Origin: Frankiales bacterium
Lineage (GTDB): Bacteria > Actinomycetota > Actinomycetes > Mycobacteriales > SCTD01
Length of the DNA stretch: 64,000 nucleotides
Direction of reading: 5' to 3'
NCBI GenBank assembly: GCA_025465465.1
Contig: JAODND010000045.1
Coordinates: 28,050-92,049 of the forward strand
Part shown: in pieces, positions 32,225-41,233 of the stretch
How positions within the stretch are numbered: the stretch's first letter is position 1
How the letters are laid out: each line of letters starts with the position of its first letter
The notes under the pieces: model-generated
The model's database searches: none
Told to the model about the DNA's origin: nothing
What the model saw: the letters and a program-made list of their open reading frames with translations, nothing else
Program-made: the position numbers and the translations under genes

Positions 32225-34363
32225 TCAGGGGAAGGGGATGCTTGTCGGAGGCGGACCGAGCGGCTGCCCGCCGTAGACGACCCGGCCGCGGGCGTCCTGG
32301 TAGGTCAGCCAGGCGGTCGCGCCCCGCTGCGCGACCCCGGGCTTGGAGTAGTCGCAGACGCCCTTGGCGAAGACCGTCTTGAGCGATGCCCACTGGGCGT
32401 CGGTGAAGACCACGTTGTAGTCGTCGCGGCGCAGCGGCTTGAGCTGGCACTGCATGACGTCGTCGGCCAGCGGGCCACCGGCCGCGATCCGGGGTGAGGC
32501 ATAGGCGGCGACCGTCTCGTCGCAGACCTCGCCGGGTACGGAGACGCCGGTCCCGTCGGTGCAGCGCTCACCGATGTCGCTCGGCTTGTCGGCGATGATC
32601 TTCTTCGCCAGCGGCCTGCCGCTCTGGTCGTGGTCGACCCGGTCCAACCACTTGTCGAGGGCGAAGATCGCCTGGTCGACGTAGTCGGCGTCGCCGAGCA
32701 GCGGGACCTGCCCGCGCCAGAGGACCTGGTTGGCGGAGGTGCCGAAGTTGCGCAACAGCCGGGCACGCAGGGCATAGGTGCGGTAGACGTCGTGGAACGC
32801 GCCCGGGTCGGGGCCTCGCAGGTCGATGATCGCTACTTTGTCGAGGTTGTTGGCGCTGTCGACGGCGCCGGTCGAGTAGACCCTCTTGAGCCCGTCGGGG
32901 TCACCCGTGAGCCGCTGCTTCGAGATGTTGCCCTGGATGTCGATGCCGCCGAGGTGGGCGTTCAGGTCGGCGAACTGCGCGGGCGTGATGAGCCCGTTGC
33001 GCAGGCCCGCCAACCCGTACTGGATCCCGACATTGCCGAGGCCGCGGTTCGCGAAGCCGTCACGCCGCTTGCCGAACACGTTGACCATGTAGTCCTGGAG
33101 CGTGCACTTCACGCCCTTCGGGTTGGTCTTCGGGTCGTAGACCTTGCCGGCCGGCACTCCGGTGCACGACCGCGACGGGTCGGAGCTGTTTGGGATCGCC
33201 GTCGTGAAGGTGACGGGGTTGGCGACGTTGGGGTGGCCGAGGACCTGGCTGATGGCGGCCGGGTCCCATGCCGTGCCAGGGGTCCAGCGGGAGGGGTCCT
33301 TGAAGTAGCCGAGCAGCATCACGTAGTCGACGTACTGCTGGGCACTGCTCCACGCGTCCGTGAAGGAGCACTGTGGCGAGATCCCTTGGTACATGCCGGG
33401 GTAGGCGTTGGCGACCTGCTGCTGGACGAGCGAGCCACCCGAGCAGCCGGAGCCGATGGTGTAGCGCAGCGTGCCGTACTGCTCGATGACCCGTTCCTTG
33501 GTCATGTAGAGGGCCTCGGCCTGCACCGCGAGGTTGCAGTTGTGCCCCGCGTTGTCGAGCGCGTGCGACGCGACGACGAAGCCCGCGCCGAGGGCCGCGA
33601 CGTTGAGGGTGTCGGGCGCCGTGCCCGACTGGTACTCGGTGTCGCAGCTGGCCCCGTGCGTCAGCACGAGCTTGTGGTTGAACTGCGGCTGCGGCGTGGT
33701 GCCGTCCCACTTCTTGCCGGGCTGGAACAGCGCCGAGATCGAGTACTGGTCACGGTCCATGTAGCCGGTCTCGGTGCGCACGATGAAGGGCACGGTGAGG
33801 CCCGTCTGCGTCTTCGTCGTCGCGATCAGGGGGGCCGGGGGCGGGTTCGACGGGTCGTAGGGCTGCAGCGCGGACTGGTTGCCGACGGCGGTCCCGGGGG
33901 TGCCGGCGGTGCCGACTGGCAGGAAGCGGTACGCGTAGGTGGGCTTGGCGTCACACTGCTTGCCGCGCGTGCCGGCAGCGCAGGCCCACGGCTGGATCTG
34001 CGGACCGGCAAACACGGGGCCACCGATGGCGTGGTCGACGAGGGTGATGCGGGCACCTCGCCCGCCGTCGATCGTGGCGGTGAGAGTGGTGCTGCCGAGA
34101 GGCAGGCCGTTGACCAGACCCCGGACTTGGCCGTCCGACCGCTTCGCGAACGCCTTCGTGACGTCTCGGGCACCGGCCTTCACCGTCAGCCCGCGCGCCC
34201 CCGCCGGCAACGACACGGCGACCAGCGCATCACCGGCCGACACCAGGTCGGCCCGGCTGGACAGGACGGTGATGACCACGTTGCCGCTGCTCGCGGACGC
34301 GGTGGGCAGGAAGGGCACGACCGCGGCACTGGCGGCGGCAAGCACGAGGGCGAGGACACGACG
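32225..34363 (-). CDS. Large secreted DUF6351 protein, alpha/beta-hydrolase-like
   Basis: This 712-residue exported protein has a signal peptide (MRRVLALVLAAASAAVV to about TASA). An N-terminal beta domain (about 27-125) is followed by a region matching DUF6351. It contains a nucleophile-elbow-like GSGCSGGS and a conserved Cys-rich set of loops. These are features of extracellular polyester or tannase-like hydrolases, but the substrate is unknown. ATG 34363 is chosen because it gives a clean signal peptide; the frame is open upstream to 34411. It stands alone, with a hairpin after it. Confidence 0.75.
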   Translation of the reverse strand, partial: RRVLALVLAAASAAVVPFLPTASASSGNVVITVLSSRADLVSAGDALVAVSLPAGARGLTVKAGARDVTKAFAKRSDGQVRGLVNGLPLGSTTLTATIDGGRGARITLVDHAIGGPVFAGPQIQPWACAAGTRGKQCDAKPTYAYRFLPVGTAGTPGTAVGNQSALQPYDPSNPPPAPLIATTKTQTGLTVPFIVRTETGYMDRDQYSISALFQPGKKWDGTTPQPQFNHKLVLTHGASCDTEYQSGTAPDTLNVAALGAGFVVASHALDNAGHNCNLAVQAEALYMTKERVIEQYGTLRYTIGSGCSGGSLVQQQVANAYPGMYQGISPQCSFTDAWSSAQQYVDYVMLLGYFKDPSRWTPGTAWDPAAISQVLGHPNVANPVTFTTAIPNSSDPSRSCTGVPAGKVYDPKTNPKGVKCTLQDYMVNVFGKRRDGFANRGLGNVGIQYGLAGLRNGLITPAQFADLNAHLGGIDIQGNISKQRLTGDPDGLKRVYSTGAVDSANNLDKVAIIDLRGPDPGAFHDVYRTYALRARLLRNFGTSANQVLWRGQVPLLGDADYVDQAIFALDKWLDRVDHDQSGRPLAKKIIADKPSDIGERCTDGTGVSVPGEVCDETVAAYASPRIAAGGPLADDVMQCQLKPLRRDDYNVVFTDAQWASLKTVFAKGVCDYSKPGVAQRGATAWLTYQDARGRVVYGGQPLGPPPTSIPFP

Positions 34364-34517
34364 CATACCTGGGCCTTCGACATGCAGGCGCGTGTTCCTG
34401 CCACGTTGCACCGTCCCCGTTTCAGCTGCTTCCCTGCTGACGTGTGACCCTGAGGTTCCGCAGCCACGCTCACGGACGACCTGCGGGGTCGAACACGAGC
34501 AGGGAAGGGGGGCGGGG

Positions 34518-35720
34518 TCAGGTCTTGAGCTGGTAGTCCTTGAGCAGGCCGCGGCTGATGATCGTCTTCTGGATCTCGCTGGTGCCCTCGCCGATCAGCA
34601 GGAACGGCGCCTCGCGCATGAGGCGCTCGATCTCATATTCCTTGGCATAGCCATAGCCGCCGTGGATGCGGAACGCCTCCTGCGTGACCTCGGCGCAGTA
34701 CTCCGACGCGAGCAGCTTGGCCATGCCGGCCTCGACGTCGTTGCGCTTGCCGGCGTCCTTGAGGCGGGCGGCGTTGACCATCAGTGCGTGCGAGGCCTCG
34801 ACCTTGGTCGCCATCTCGGCCAGCTTGAACTGGATCGCCTGGTGGCCGGTGAGGGGCTTGCCGAACGTGTGGCGCTGCTGGGCATAGCTGATGGCGAGCT
34901 CGAAGGCGCGGATCGAGATGCCGCAGGCGCGGGCGGCGACGTTGACGCGGCCGACCTCGACCCCGTCCATCATCTGGTAGAAGCCCTTTCCGCGGCCCGC
35001 CTCGCCACCGAGGATCGACGACGCCGGGACGCGGGCTCCCTCAAGGACCATCTCGGTGGTCTCGACGCCCTTGTAGCCCATCTTCTCGATCTTGCCGGGG
35101 ATCGTGACACCGGGCGCGGTCTCGCCGAAGCCGGGCTCCTTCTCGACGAGGAAGGTCGTCATGTTCTTGTAGACCGACTCGCCGCCCTCGTCGGTGCGCA
35201 CGAGCGTCGCGACGACGCCGGCGCGGGCGCCGTTGGTGAGCCACATCTTCTGGCCGTCGAGCACCCACTCGTCACCGTCCTGCACGGCCTTGCTCTTGAT
35301 GGCGGCCACGTCGGAACCGCAGTGCGGCTCCGACATCGAGAAGGCGCCGCGGACCTCGCCCGTCGCCATCTTGGGCAGCAGCCGGTCCTTCTGCTCCTGG
35401 GTGCCGTGCTGCTTGAGCATGTACGCCACGATGAAGTGCGTGTTGATGACGCCGGAGACGCTCATCCAGCCGCGGGCGATCTCCTCCACGACGAGGGCGT
35501 AGGTCAGCAGCGACTCGCCGAGGCCGCCGTACTCCTCCGGGATCATGAGGCCGAACAGCCCCATCTCCTTCATGCCCTCGACGATGGCCTCGGGGAACTC
35601 GTCCTTGTGCTCGAGGTCGGTGGCGTAGGGGATGATCTCCTTGTCCACGAAGGTCCGGACCGCCGACAGGATCTCGGTCTGGATCTCGGTGAGGCCCTCG
35701 GTGTTGGCCAGGCGTCCCAT
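34518..35720 (-). CDS. Acyl-CoA dehydrogenase
   Basis: This 400-residue flavoprotein of the acyl-CoA dehydrogenase family has IPEEYGGLG, FSMSEPHCGSD, WLTNGARAGVV, RHTFGKPLTGHQ and HGGYGYAKEYEIERLMREA. The catalytic Glu is expected in the RLMREAP region region near 370. The family oxidises acyl-CoA to enoyl-CoA and passes electrons to ETF. It is the last gene of the leftward run after the CoA lyase. A methylsuccinyl-CoA or branched-chain substrate is possible from context only. Its start has GGGAG 8 bases ahead. Confidence 0.9.
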   Translation of the reverse strand: MGRLANTEGLTEIQTEILSAVRTFVDKEIIPYATDLEHKDEFPEAIVEGMKEMGLFGLMIPEEYGGLGESLLTYALVVEEIARGWMSVSGVINTHFIVAYMLKQHGTQEQKDRLLPKMATGEVRGAFSMSEPHCGSDVAAIKSKAVQDGDEWVLDGQKMWLTNGARAGVVATLVRTDEGGESVYKNMTTFLVEKEPGFGETAPGVTIPGKIEKMGYKGVETTEMVLEGARVPASSILGGEAGRGKGFYQMMDGVEVGRVNVAARACGISIRAFELAISYAQQRHTFGKPLTGHQAIQFKLAEMATKVEASHALMVNAARLKDAGKRNDVEAGMAKLLASEYCAEVTQEAFRIHGGYGYAKEYEIERLMREAPFLLIGEGTSEIQKTIISRGLLKDYQLKT

Positions 35721-35764
35721 CGCACGTGCTCCCTCGTCTGCGTTTCGAAAGAGTGTCCCACCGG

Positions 35765-36685
35765 CTACTGACCGGTAGCCACCTCGGGCGCGTGAGCCTG
35801 ATCACCCAGACCGGCGGCCTCGCCGCGCGCGACGGTGCGGGCGGCGAGCTTGCGGCTCGCCTCGTCGACCATCACGTCGCCGAGCATCGCGACCCCGCGC
35901 CCCTCGGCGACCGCGGCGATGACCTCACGAGCACGGTCGAAGGCCTCGCGGGTGGGGGTGAAGGCCTCATGGGCGACCTCCACCTGTGACGGGTGCAGCA
36001 CCCAGGTCCCGTCGAAGCCCAGGGCCGCGCTGCGGGTCGCCCGGGCACGGAACCCGTCGACGTCGGCCACCCGCTGCCACGGACCGTCGACGGCCAGGAC
36101 CCCAGCCGCCGTCGCCGCCGCCCTGATGCCCAGCAGCGCGGAGTCGAACGCCCCAGGGAAGGGCTCGGCTCCGACGAAAGGGGAGGCGAGCCCGAGGTCC
36201 GCGGCGAAGTCGCCAGGGCCGAAGACGAGCGAGACGACACGGTCGCTGGCACCGGCGATGTCGCTGGCCCACACCAGCCCAGCAGCGGACTCGACCTGCG
36301 CCTCGATCCCGATCCTCCCGACGTCGTAGCCCATGGTCTGCTCGATCTGCGTCAGGAGCAGGTCGAGCCAGACGACGTGGTCCGGCGCCTGCACCTTGGG
36401 CAGCACGATCGCGTCGACGTGTCTGCCGGCGCCCTCGACGACCTCGATGACGTCGCGGTAGGTGTGCTTCGTCGACAGGTCGTTCACCCGGACCGTGAGC
36501 ACGCGGTCGCCCCAGCCGCCGGAGGTCAGGGCTTCGACGACGTTGCCGCGCGCCCGTGACTTGTCGGCAGGAGCCACCGCGTCCTCGAGGTCGAGAAAGA
36601 CCGCATCGGTGCTGATGCCCTTGGCCTTCTCGAGCTTGTGCGGGTCGCTGCCGGGGACGGCAAGCACAGAACGCCTGGCACGCAA
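35765..36685 (-). CDS. HpcH/HpaI-CitE family CoA ester lyase
   Basis: This 306-residue TIM-barrel lyase of the CitE/malyl-CoA lyase family has [56 protein letters not shown] and VLHPSQVEVA. The metal-binding Glu and Asp are in the VESAAG and GPGDFA motifs. It splits 3-hydroxyacyl-CoA such as malyl-CoA or citramalyl-CoA. The start is TTG with AGGAG 6 bases ahead. It sits between an EamA transporter gene and the acyl-CoA dehydrogenase gene, all leftward. Confidence 0.87.
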   Translation of the reverse strand: MRARRSVLAVPGSDPHKLEKAKGISTDAVFLDLEDAVAPADKSRARGNVVEALTSGGWGDRVLTVRVNDLSTKHTYRDVIEVVEGAGRHVDAIVLPKVQAPDHVVWLDLLLTQIEQTMGYDVGRIGIEAQVESAAGLVWASDIAGASDRVVSLVFGPGDFAADLGLASPFVGAEPFPGAFDSALLGIRAAATAAGVLAVDGPWQRVADVDGFRARATRSAALGFDGTWVLHPSQVEVAHEAFTPTREAFDRAREVIAAVAEGRGVAMLGDVMVDEASRKLAARTVARGEAAGLGDQAHAPEVATGQ

Positions 36686-36694
36686 GGGGATCTC

Positions 36695-37624
36695 CTACTC
36701 GACGGGAACGCTGGGTGTCGTGGTCCGGGTGTTGGCGCGGATGACGAGCGCCAGTCCGGCCACGAGGAGCGCAGCGGACGGGACAGCCAGCCAGGGGACG
36801 TGCTGGTTCTTCACGAACAGCGCGGCGATGACGGCGGCGCCGGGGATCTCGAACAGGATGGAGAGGCTGACGACCGTCGGGCTGGTGGTGCGCAGCACGA
36901 CGTTGAACAGCGAGTGCCCGAGCAGCTGCGCTCCGGCCGTCAGAGCCACCAGCTTGAGCCAGTCGCGACCGTCGTAGCCGGCCAGGCCCTGGCCGCCCAC
37001 GAGGCAGGACACGAGGAGCAGCAAGGCGGTCGTGGAGTAGCAGACGGCGGTGTAGCTGGTGGTGGACACCGAACGGCGCACCTCGCTGCCGGCGGTCATG
37101 TATGCCGCGGCGAAGATGCCGCCGAGGATGGCGAGACCGTCGCCGAGCAGCGCGTCGCCCGACACGCGGAGGTCGGCGCCGGTGAGCAGCAGGGCGCCGG
37201 CCAGCGACACCGCGATGCCGAGCCAGACCTGGCGTCCGATCCGCTCGCCTCGCACGGTGCCGATGAGGGCAGACCAGACGGGCTGGGTCGCGACCAGGGC
37301 CGTGGCGCTCGCGACCGAGGTGTAGGAGAGCGCGGGGATCCACGTCGCGAAGTGGAGAGCCAGCATGAGCCCGGCCAGCAGCGCGAGCCCGCGCTCCCGC
37401 GCCGTCAACCCGCGCAGCTCGGACCGGTTGCGGACCAGCGCGACCGGCAGCAGCACCGCCGCACTCATCGCGTTGCGCCAGAACGCGATGGCCAGCGCGG
37501 GCACGACGGTGACAGCGATGAGTGGCCCGCTCGTGGACACGGCGAGCAGGGCGATGACCATCAGCCCGAGGTCGCGGGTCGGTGGCCGCGCGACGCCCTG
37601 CTGCGGGAGCGCCGTCACCGTCAT
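36695..37624 (-). CDS. EamA/DMT-family transporter
   Basis: This 309-residue ten-helix membrane protein has two EamA repeats, with ATWIPALSYTSVASATALVATQPVW and SLSILFEIPGAAVIAALF in the expected repeat positions. Drug/metabolite transporters export or import small metabolites; the substrate is unknown. It is 9 bases from the downstream CoA lyase and 13 from the upstream phzF, so it belongs to one operon. Confidence 0.85.
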   Translation of the reverse strand: MTVTALPQQGVARPPTRDLGLMVIALLAVSTSGPLIAVTVVPALAIAFWRNAMSAAVLLPVALVRNRSELRGLTARERGLALLAGLMLALHFATWIPALSYTSVASATALVATQPVWSALIGTVRGERIGRQVWLGIAVSLAGALLLTGADLRVSGDALLGDGLAILGGIFAAAYMTAGSEVRRSVSTTSYTAVCYSTTALLLLVSCLVGGQGLAGYDGRDWLKLVALTAGAQLLGHSLFNVVLRTTSPTVVSLSILFEIPGAAVIAALFVKNQHVPWLAVPSAALLVAGLALVIRANTRTTTPSVPVE

Positions 37625-37637
37625 GGGCTCGATGATG

Positions 37638-38483
37638 TCAGGCGGGCACCCTGATCTCGCCACGTGCCACGGGCGCGACGTGACCACTCACCGTCGTGCG
37701 GGTCGCCGTCCCGTCGACGACGGTGACCGTGACTCGCAGGACCGACGGGCGTCCCAGCTCGATGCCCTGCTCGACGACATAGCTGTGCTCCCCGTCGCCC
37801 AGCGACGCGGCGAGGAAGACCCCGAGCCCCAGGGCAGCCGAGCCGGTGGCCGGGTCCTCGACCACCCCGACGCCGCCGGGGAAGACGCGGCTGCGCGCGA
37901 CCGATCCGTCCCAGCTCACCAGCGCGATCCCCGTGCGCCCCACCGCCGCCACCCGCGAGACGTCGACCCGGGCCCGCCCCAGCGCTTCGGGTCGTACGAG
38001 AAGGAACGCCCAGTCGATGCCGACCCCCGCCCACCGCGGCGGCGGGCCGGCGAGGTCGTCAGCGCCGAGACCGACCGCCTCGAGCAGCGGCGAGGGGTCG
38101 AGCGGTGCGCTCAGCGACGGGGCGCCACCCGTCAGCGTCGCGCCGTCGGTGCTGACGTCGACGGGCAGCAGACCGGCACCGCACGCCTGGACGTTGGCGC
38201 CGGCGTCGATCCGGCCGAGCCGGTGCAGCACCCAGGCCGACCCGACCGACGGGTGACCCGCGAACGGCAGCTCGGCGCGTGGCGTGAAGATCCGTAGGCG
38301 GTAGGTCGCGCCCGCCGGCGCCTTGAGGGGGAACGCGGTCTCGCTGAGGTTGAACTCCCGCGCCACGGCCTGCAGCTGCTCCACCGCGAGGTCGTCGGCG
38401 TCGAGCACGACAGCGAGTGGGTTGCCGGCGAAAGCACGGTCCGTGAAGACATCCACGACCTCGTACGCGAGCGTTCGGCTCAC
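37638..38483 (-). CDS. PhzF-family isomerase
   Basis: This 281-residue PhzF-like protein has VDVFTDRAFAGNPLAVV, the catalytic Glu in NLSETAF, FAGHPSVGSA and EDPATGSAA near residue 210. The family includes isomerases/epimerases with the diaminopimelate-epimerase fold. The GTG start overlaps the SDR stop (GTGA), giving coupling. The substrate is unknown. Confidence 0.87.
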   Translation of the reverse strand: MSRTLAYEVVDVFTDRAFAGNPLAVVLDADDLAVEQLQAVAREFNLSETAFPLKAPAGATYRLRIFTPRAELPFAGHPSVGSAWVLHRLGRIDAGANVQACGAGLLPVDVSTDGATLTGGAPSLSAPLDPSPLLEAVGLGADDLAGPPPRWAGVGIDWAFLLVRPEALGRARVDVSRVAAVGRTGIALVSWDGSVARSRVFPGGVGVVEDPATGSAALGLGVFLAASLGDGEHSYVVEQGIELGRPSVLRVTVTVVDGTATRTTVSGHVAPVARGEIRVPA

Positions 38484-39250
38484 GGCATCACCATGCCGCC
38501 GTCCACGCAGAGCGAGACGCCGGTGATGTACGACGACGCCTCGCTGCCGAGGAACACGCACGCGTCTCCGACCTCGTAGGGCTCGCCGTAGCGGCCGGCC
38601 GGCGTGATGAGCTTGACCAGCTCACCCTCGCGCGCGTCGAGGTCGTCCGTCATCTCGGTGGGGAAGTAGCCGGGGCAGATCGCGTTGACGCGGATGCCCT
38701 TGCGGCCGGTCCACTGCGCCGCGAGGTCGCGGGTGAGGCCGAGCAGCCCGGCCTTCGAGGCCGCGTAGGCGGCCTGCGGGATGGAGCCCGGACGGAGGCC
38801 CAGGACGCTGGAGATGTTGACGATCGAGCCGCCCTCGGTGGCGGCGCGCCCGAAGGCCTGAGCCATCCAGTACTGGCCGTTGAGGTTGACGTCGATGACG
38901 TTGCGGAACTGCTCAGGTGTCTCCCGGGTGGCCGGCACGGCGGTCCCGATCCCGGCGTTGTTGATGAGCACGTTCACCTTGCCGAAGGCCTCGACCGCGG
39001 CAGCGACCATCGCCGTGCACTGCGCGGGGTCCACGACGTCGGTCTGCACGGTCAGGGCCCGTCGGCCGGTCGCCTCGACGAGCCGTTTGGTCTCCTCGAG
39101 CTTGTCGACGCGGCGGGCACCGAGGACGACGTCGGCGCCGGCCTCGGCGAGGCACTGCGCGATGGCGACCCCGAGGCCAGAGGAGGCACCGGTGACAAGA
39201 GCCACCTTGCCGGTCAGTGAGAAGCGGTCGAGGACGGTGGTGGAGGGCAT
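38480..39250 (-). CDS. Short-chain dehydrogenase/reductase
   Basis: This 256-residue classical SDR has the cofactor site TGASSGLGVAIA, NNAG, catalytic Ser in NISSVLG, and YAASKAG (Tyr and Lys). ARR after the second strand suggests NADP preference. It is first in the five-gene leftward run. ATG at 39250 fits a CACGAT -10 seven bases upstream; ATG at 39259 is in frame but would overlap that -10. Confidence 0.87.
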   Translation of the reverse strand: MPSTTVLDRFSLTGKVALVTGASSGLGVAIAQCLAEAGADVVLGARRVDKLEETKRLVEATGRRALTVQTDVVDPAQCTAMVAAAVEAFGKVNVLINNAGIGTAVPATRETPEQFRNVIDVNLNGQYWMAQAFGRAATEGGSIVNISSVLGLRPGSIPQAAYAASKAGLLGLTRDLAAQWTGRKGIRVNAICPGYFPTEMTDDLDAREGELVKLITPAGRYGEPYEVGDACVFLGSEASSYITGVSLCVDGGMVMP

Positions 39251-39257
39251 GTACGGC

Positions 39258-39263
39258 ATCGTG
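39258..39263 (-). promoter_or_regulatory. Possible leaderless -10 (CACGAT) of the SDR operon
   Basis: CACGAT on the minus strand with a 7-base spacer to the ATG at 39250. Confidence 0.35.
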
Positions 39264-39293
39264 CCGTACCCGGGTTCGGGGCCTCCCCAGCGG

Positions 39294-39299
39294 TAGCGT
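39294..39299 (+). promoter_or_regulatory. Leaderless -10 (TAGCGT) of the MgtE_N/CBS gene
   Basis: TAGCGT with a 7-base spacer to the GTG at 39307. Confidence 0.5.
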
Positions 39300-39306
39300 T
39301 CGTCGC

Positions 39307-40545
39307 GTGAGCAGCGGCCGGGTCTTCGTGGCACGCCTCGCCGGGCTGCCCGTCTTCGACCCGAACGGCGACCCGGTCGGACGGGCCCGCGACGTCGTCG
39401 TTGCGCTCCGGCCAGGTGGCGAGGCGCCGCGCGTGCTGGGGATGGTGCTCGAGGTGCAGGGCCGGCGCCGCATCTTCGTACCGATGGGTCGTGTGACCTC
39501 CGTCGACAGCGATGCGGTCATCCTCTCCACCGGCTCGATCAACATGCGCCGCTTCGAGCAGCGCGCCGGCGAGACCCTCGTCCTCAGCGAGCTGCTCGAC
39601 CGGAGCGTGACCGTCAACGAGGACGGCTCCGAGGCAACCGTCGTCGACGTCTCCATGGAGCAGACCCGCACCGACTGGCTCGTGACGAAGGTCGCCGTCC
39701 GCAAGGGCCGCGGTCGCCGTCGCAGCGAGCTGCTCACCGTCGACTGGGACGAGGTCACCGGGCTGGGCGTGCCGGAGCACGAGCAAGGTGCCGCCAACCT
39801 GCTCGCCGTGCTCGCGAAGCTCCGCCCCGCGGACCTCGCCGGTGTCCTGCACGACCTCTCGGACAAGCGACGGGGCGAGATCGCGGCGGCGCTCGACGAC
39901 GAGCGGCTCGCCGATGTCCTCGAGGAGATGCCCGAGGACGAGCAGGTCGAGCTGCTGTCCGGCCTCGCCGACGAGCGCGCCGCCGACGTGCTCGAGGCGA
40001 TGGCGCCCGATGACGCGGCCGACCTGCTCGGCGAGATGCAGCCCGCCGATGCCGAGCGGCTGCTGGAGCTGATGGAGCCGGACGAGGCGGAGCCGGTGCG
40101 GCAGCTGCTCGCCTACGGCGAGGACACAGCCGGCGGTCTCATGACCAGCGAGCCCGTCATCCTCGGCCCCGGCGCGACCGTCGCCGAGGCGCTGGCCCGC
40201 ATCCGGCACGTCGACATCGCTCCCTCACTCGCCGCCCAGGTCTATGTCGTGCGGCCACCGTTCGAGACCCCCACCGGCCGCTACCTCGGCACCGCGCACT
40301 TCCAGCGGCTGCTCCGTGAGCCGCCCTCGACCCTGCTCGGTGCCACGCTCGAGACCGACATCGACCCGCTGCTGCCGGAGTGCCCGCTGCACGACGTGAC
40401 CCGGCACCTCGCGACCTACAACCTGGTCGCCGTGCCGATCGTCGACCCGGACGGGCACCTGCTCGGGGCCGTCACCGTCGACGACGTGCTCGACCACGTG
40501 CTGCCCGAGGACTGGCGTGACGGGATGGTGCGCAGCCATGGCTGA
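39307..40545 (+). CDS. PRC-barrel / MgtE N-domain / CBS-pair protein
   Basis: This 412-residue cytosolic protein has an N-terminal PRC-barrel-like repeat (FVARLAGLPVFDPNGDPVGRARD, about 4-80, with a second barrel following). Residues about 160-275 form the MgtE intracellular domain (RPADLAGVLHDL, DERLADVLEEMPEDEQ). Two CBS motifs lie at 275-405 (GLMTSEPVILGPGATV, LLGAVTVDDVL). The MgtE channel domain is missing, so it is not itself a transporter. A magnesium- or nucleotide-sensing regulatory role is likely. Its end overlaps the DUF1003 gene by 8 bases. Confidence 0.87.
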   Translation: MSSGRVFVARLAGLPVFDPNGDPVGRARDVVVALRPGGEAPRVLGMVLEVQGRRRIFVPMGRVTSVDSDAVILSTGSINMRRFEQRAGETLVLSELLDRSVTVNEDGSEATVVDVSMEQTRTDWLVTKVAVRKGRGRRRSELLTVDWDEVTGLGVPEHEQGAANLLAVLAKLRPADLAGVLHDLSDKRRGEIAAALDDERLADVLEEMPEDEQVELLSGLADERAADVLEAMAPDDAADLLGEMQPADAERLLELMEPDEAEPVRQLLAYGEDTAGGLMTSEPVILGPGATVAEALARIRHVDIAPSLAAQVYVVRPPFETPTGRYLGTAHFQRLLREPPSTLLGATLETDIDPLLPECPLHDVTRHLATYNLVAVPIVDPDGHLLGAVTVDDVLDHVLPEDWRDGMVRSHG

Positions 40546-41188
40546 GCGCCACCCCCGTCGGTCGGTCTCGCGGGCCCGGCTCGACCAGCCGGTCGCCCCT
40601 CGTGGCGCGATCCCGCGCCCCCACTACGACCCGGAGGCCTTCGGACGGCTCTCGGAGCGGATCGCGCGGTTCCTCGGGACGAGCCGCTTCCTCGTCTACC
40701 TCACCCTGTTCTGCGCGATCTGGATCCTCTGGAACGCCGCGGTGCCACCCAAGCTGCAGTTCGACAGCTATGCCAACAAGTTCACGCTGCTCACCCTCAT
40801 CCTGTCGTTGCAGGCGTCCTACGCCGCGCCGCTCATCCTGCTGGCGCAGAACCGGCAGACCGACCGCGACCGGGTGGCCATGGAGGAGGACCGCGGGCAG
40901 AACCAGCGCCTGCAGGCCGACGTGGAGTACCTCACCCGGGAGCTCGCGTCTCTGCGGCTCTCGCTCGGTGAGACCGCCACCCGCGACTTCCTGCGCGACC
41001 AGCTGCGCGACCTCGCGGAGGAGGTCGTCGCCCGCACGAGCGAGGGCGTCTTCGACCAGCAGGCTCGCCTGCAGCGCGAGGAGCGGGAGCGCCGCGCCGA
41101 GCGCAAGCGCCGCCGCAGCGACAAGGACAAGACCGAGACACCCCAGAAGCTGTCCGAGCCGTTCGACGGGGAAGCAGACAGCGCCTGA
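40538..41188 (+). CDS. DUF1003 membrane protein
   Basis: This 216-residue protein has two membrane helices (about 53-70 and 88-110) and the DUF1003 motifs FLVYLTLFCAIWILWNA and LLTLILSLQASYAAPLILLAQNR. A charged coiled-coil tail (about 115-216) ends in Lys/Arg/Glu-rich sequence. ATG 40538 overlaps the upstream gene; a GTG at 40517 is in frame. The function is unknown; pairing with the MgtE_N/CBS protein is a conserved actinobacterial arrangement. Confidence 0.88.
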   Translation: MAERHPRRSVSRARLDQPVAPRGAIPRPHYDPEAFGRLSERIARFLGTSRFLVYLTLFCAIWILWNAAVPPKLQFDSYANKFTLLTLILSLQASYAAPLILLAQNRQTDRDRVAMEEDRGQNQRLQADVEYLTRELASLRLSLGETATRDFLRDQLRDLAEEVVARTSEGVFDQQARLQREERERRAERKRRRSDKDKTETPQKLSEPFDGEADSA

Positions 41189-41233
41189 GCATCGGTCCTT
41201 CACTTCTGGCCCGAACTGGTCGAAGAGGACAGC

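Noticed and set aside
34364..34517. Regulatory element between the acyl-CoA dehydrogenase and DUF6351 genes
   Set aside because: Only weak imperfect repeats are visible and no convincing -10 or operator.
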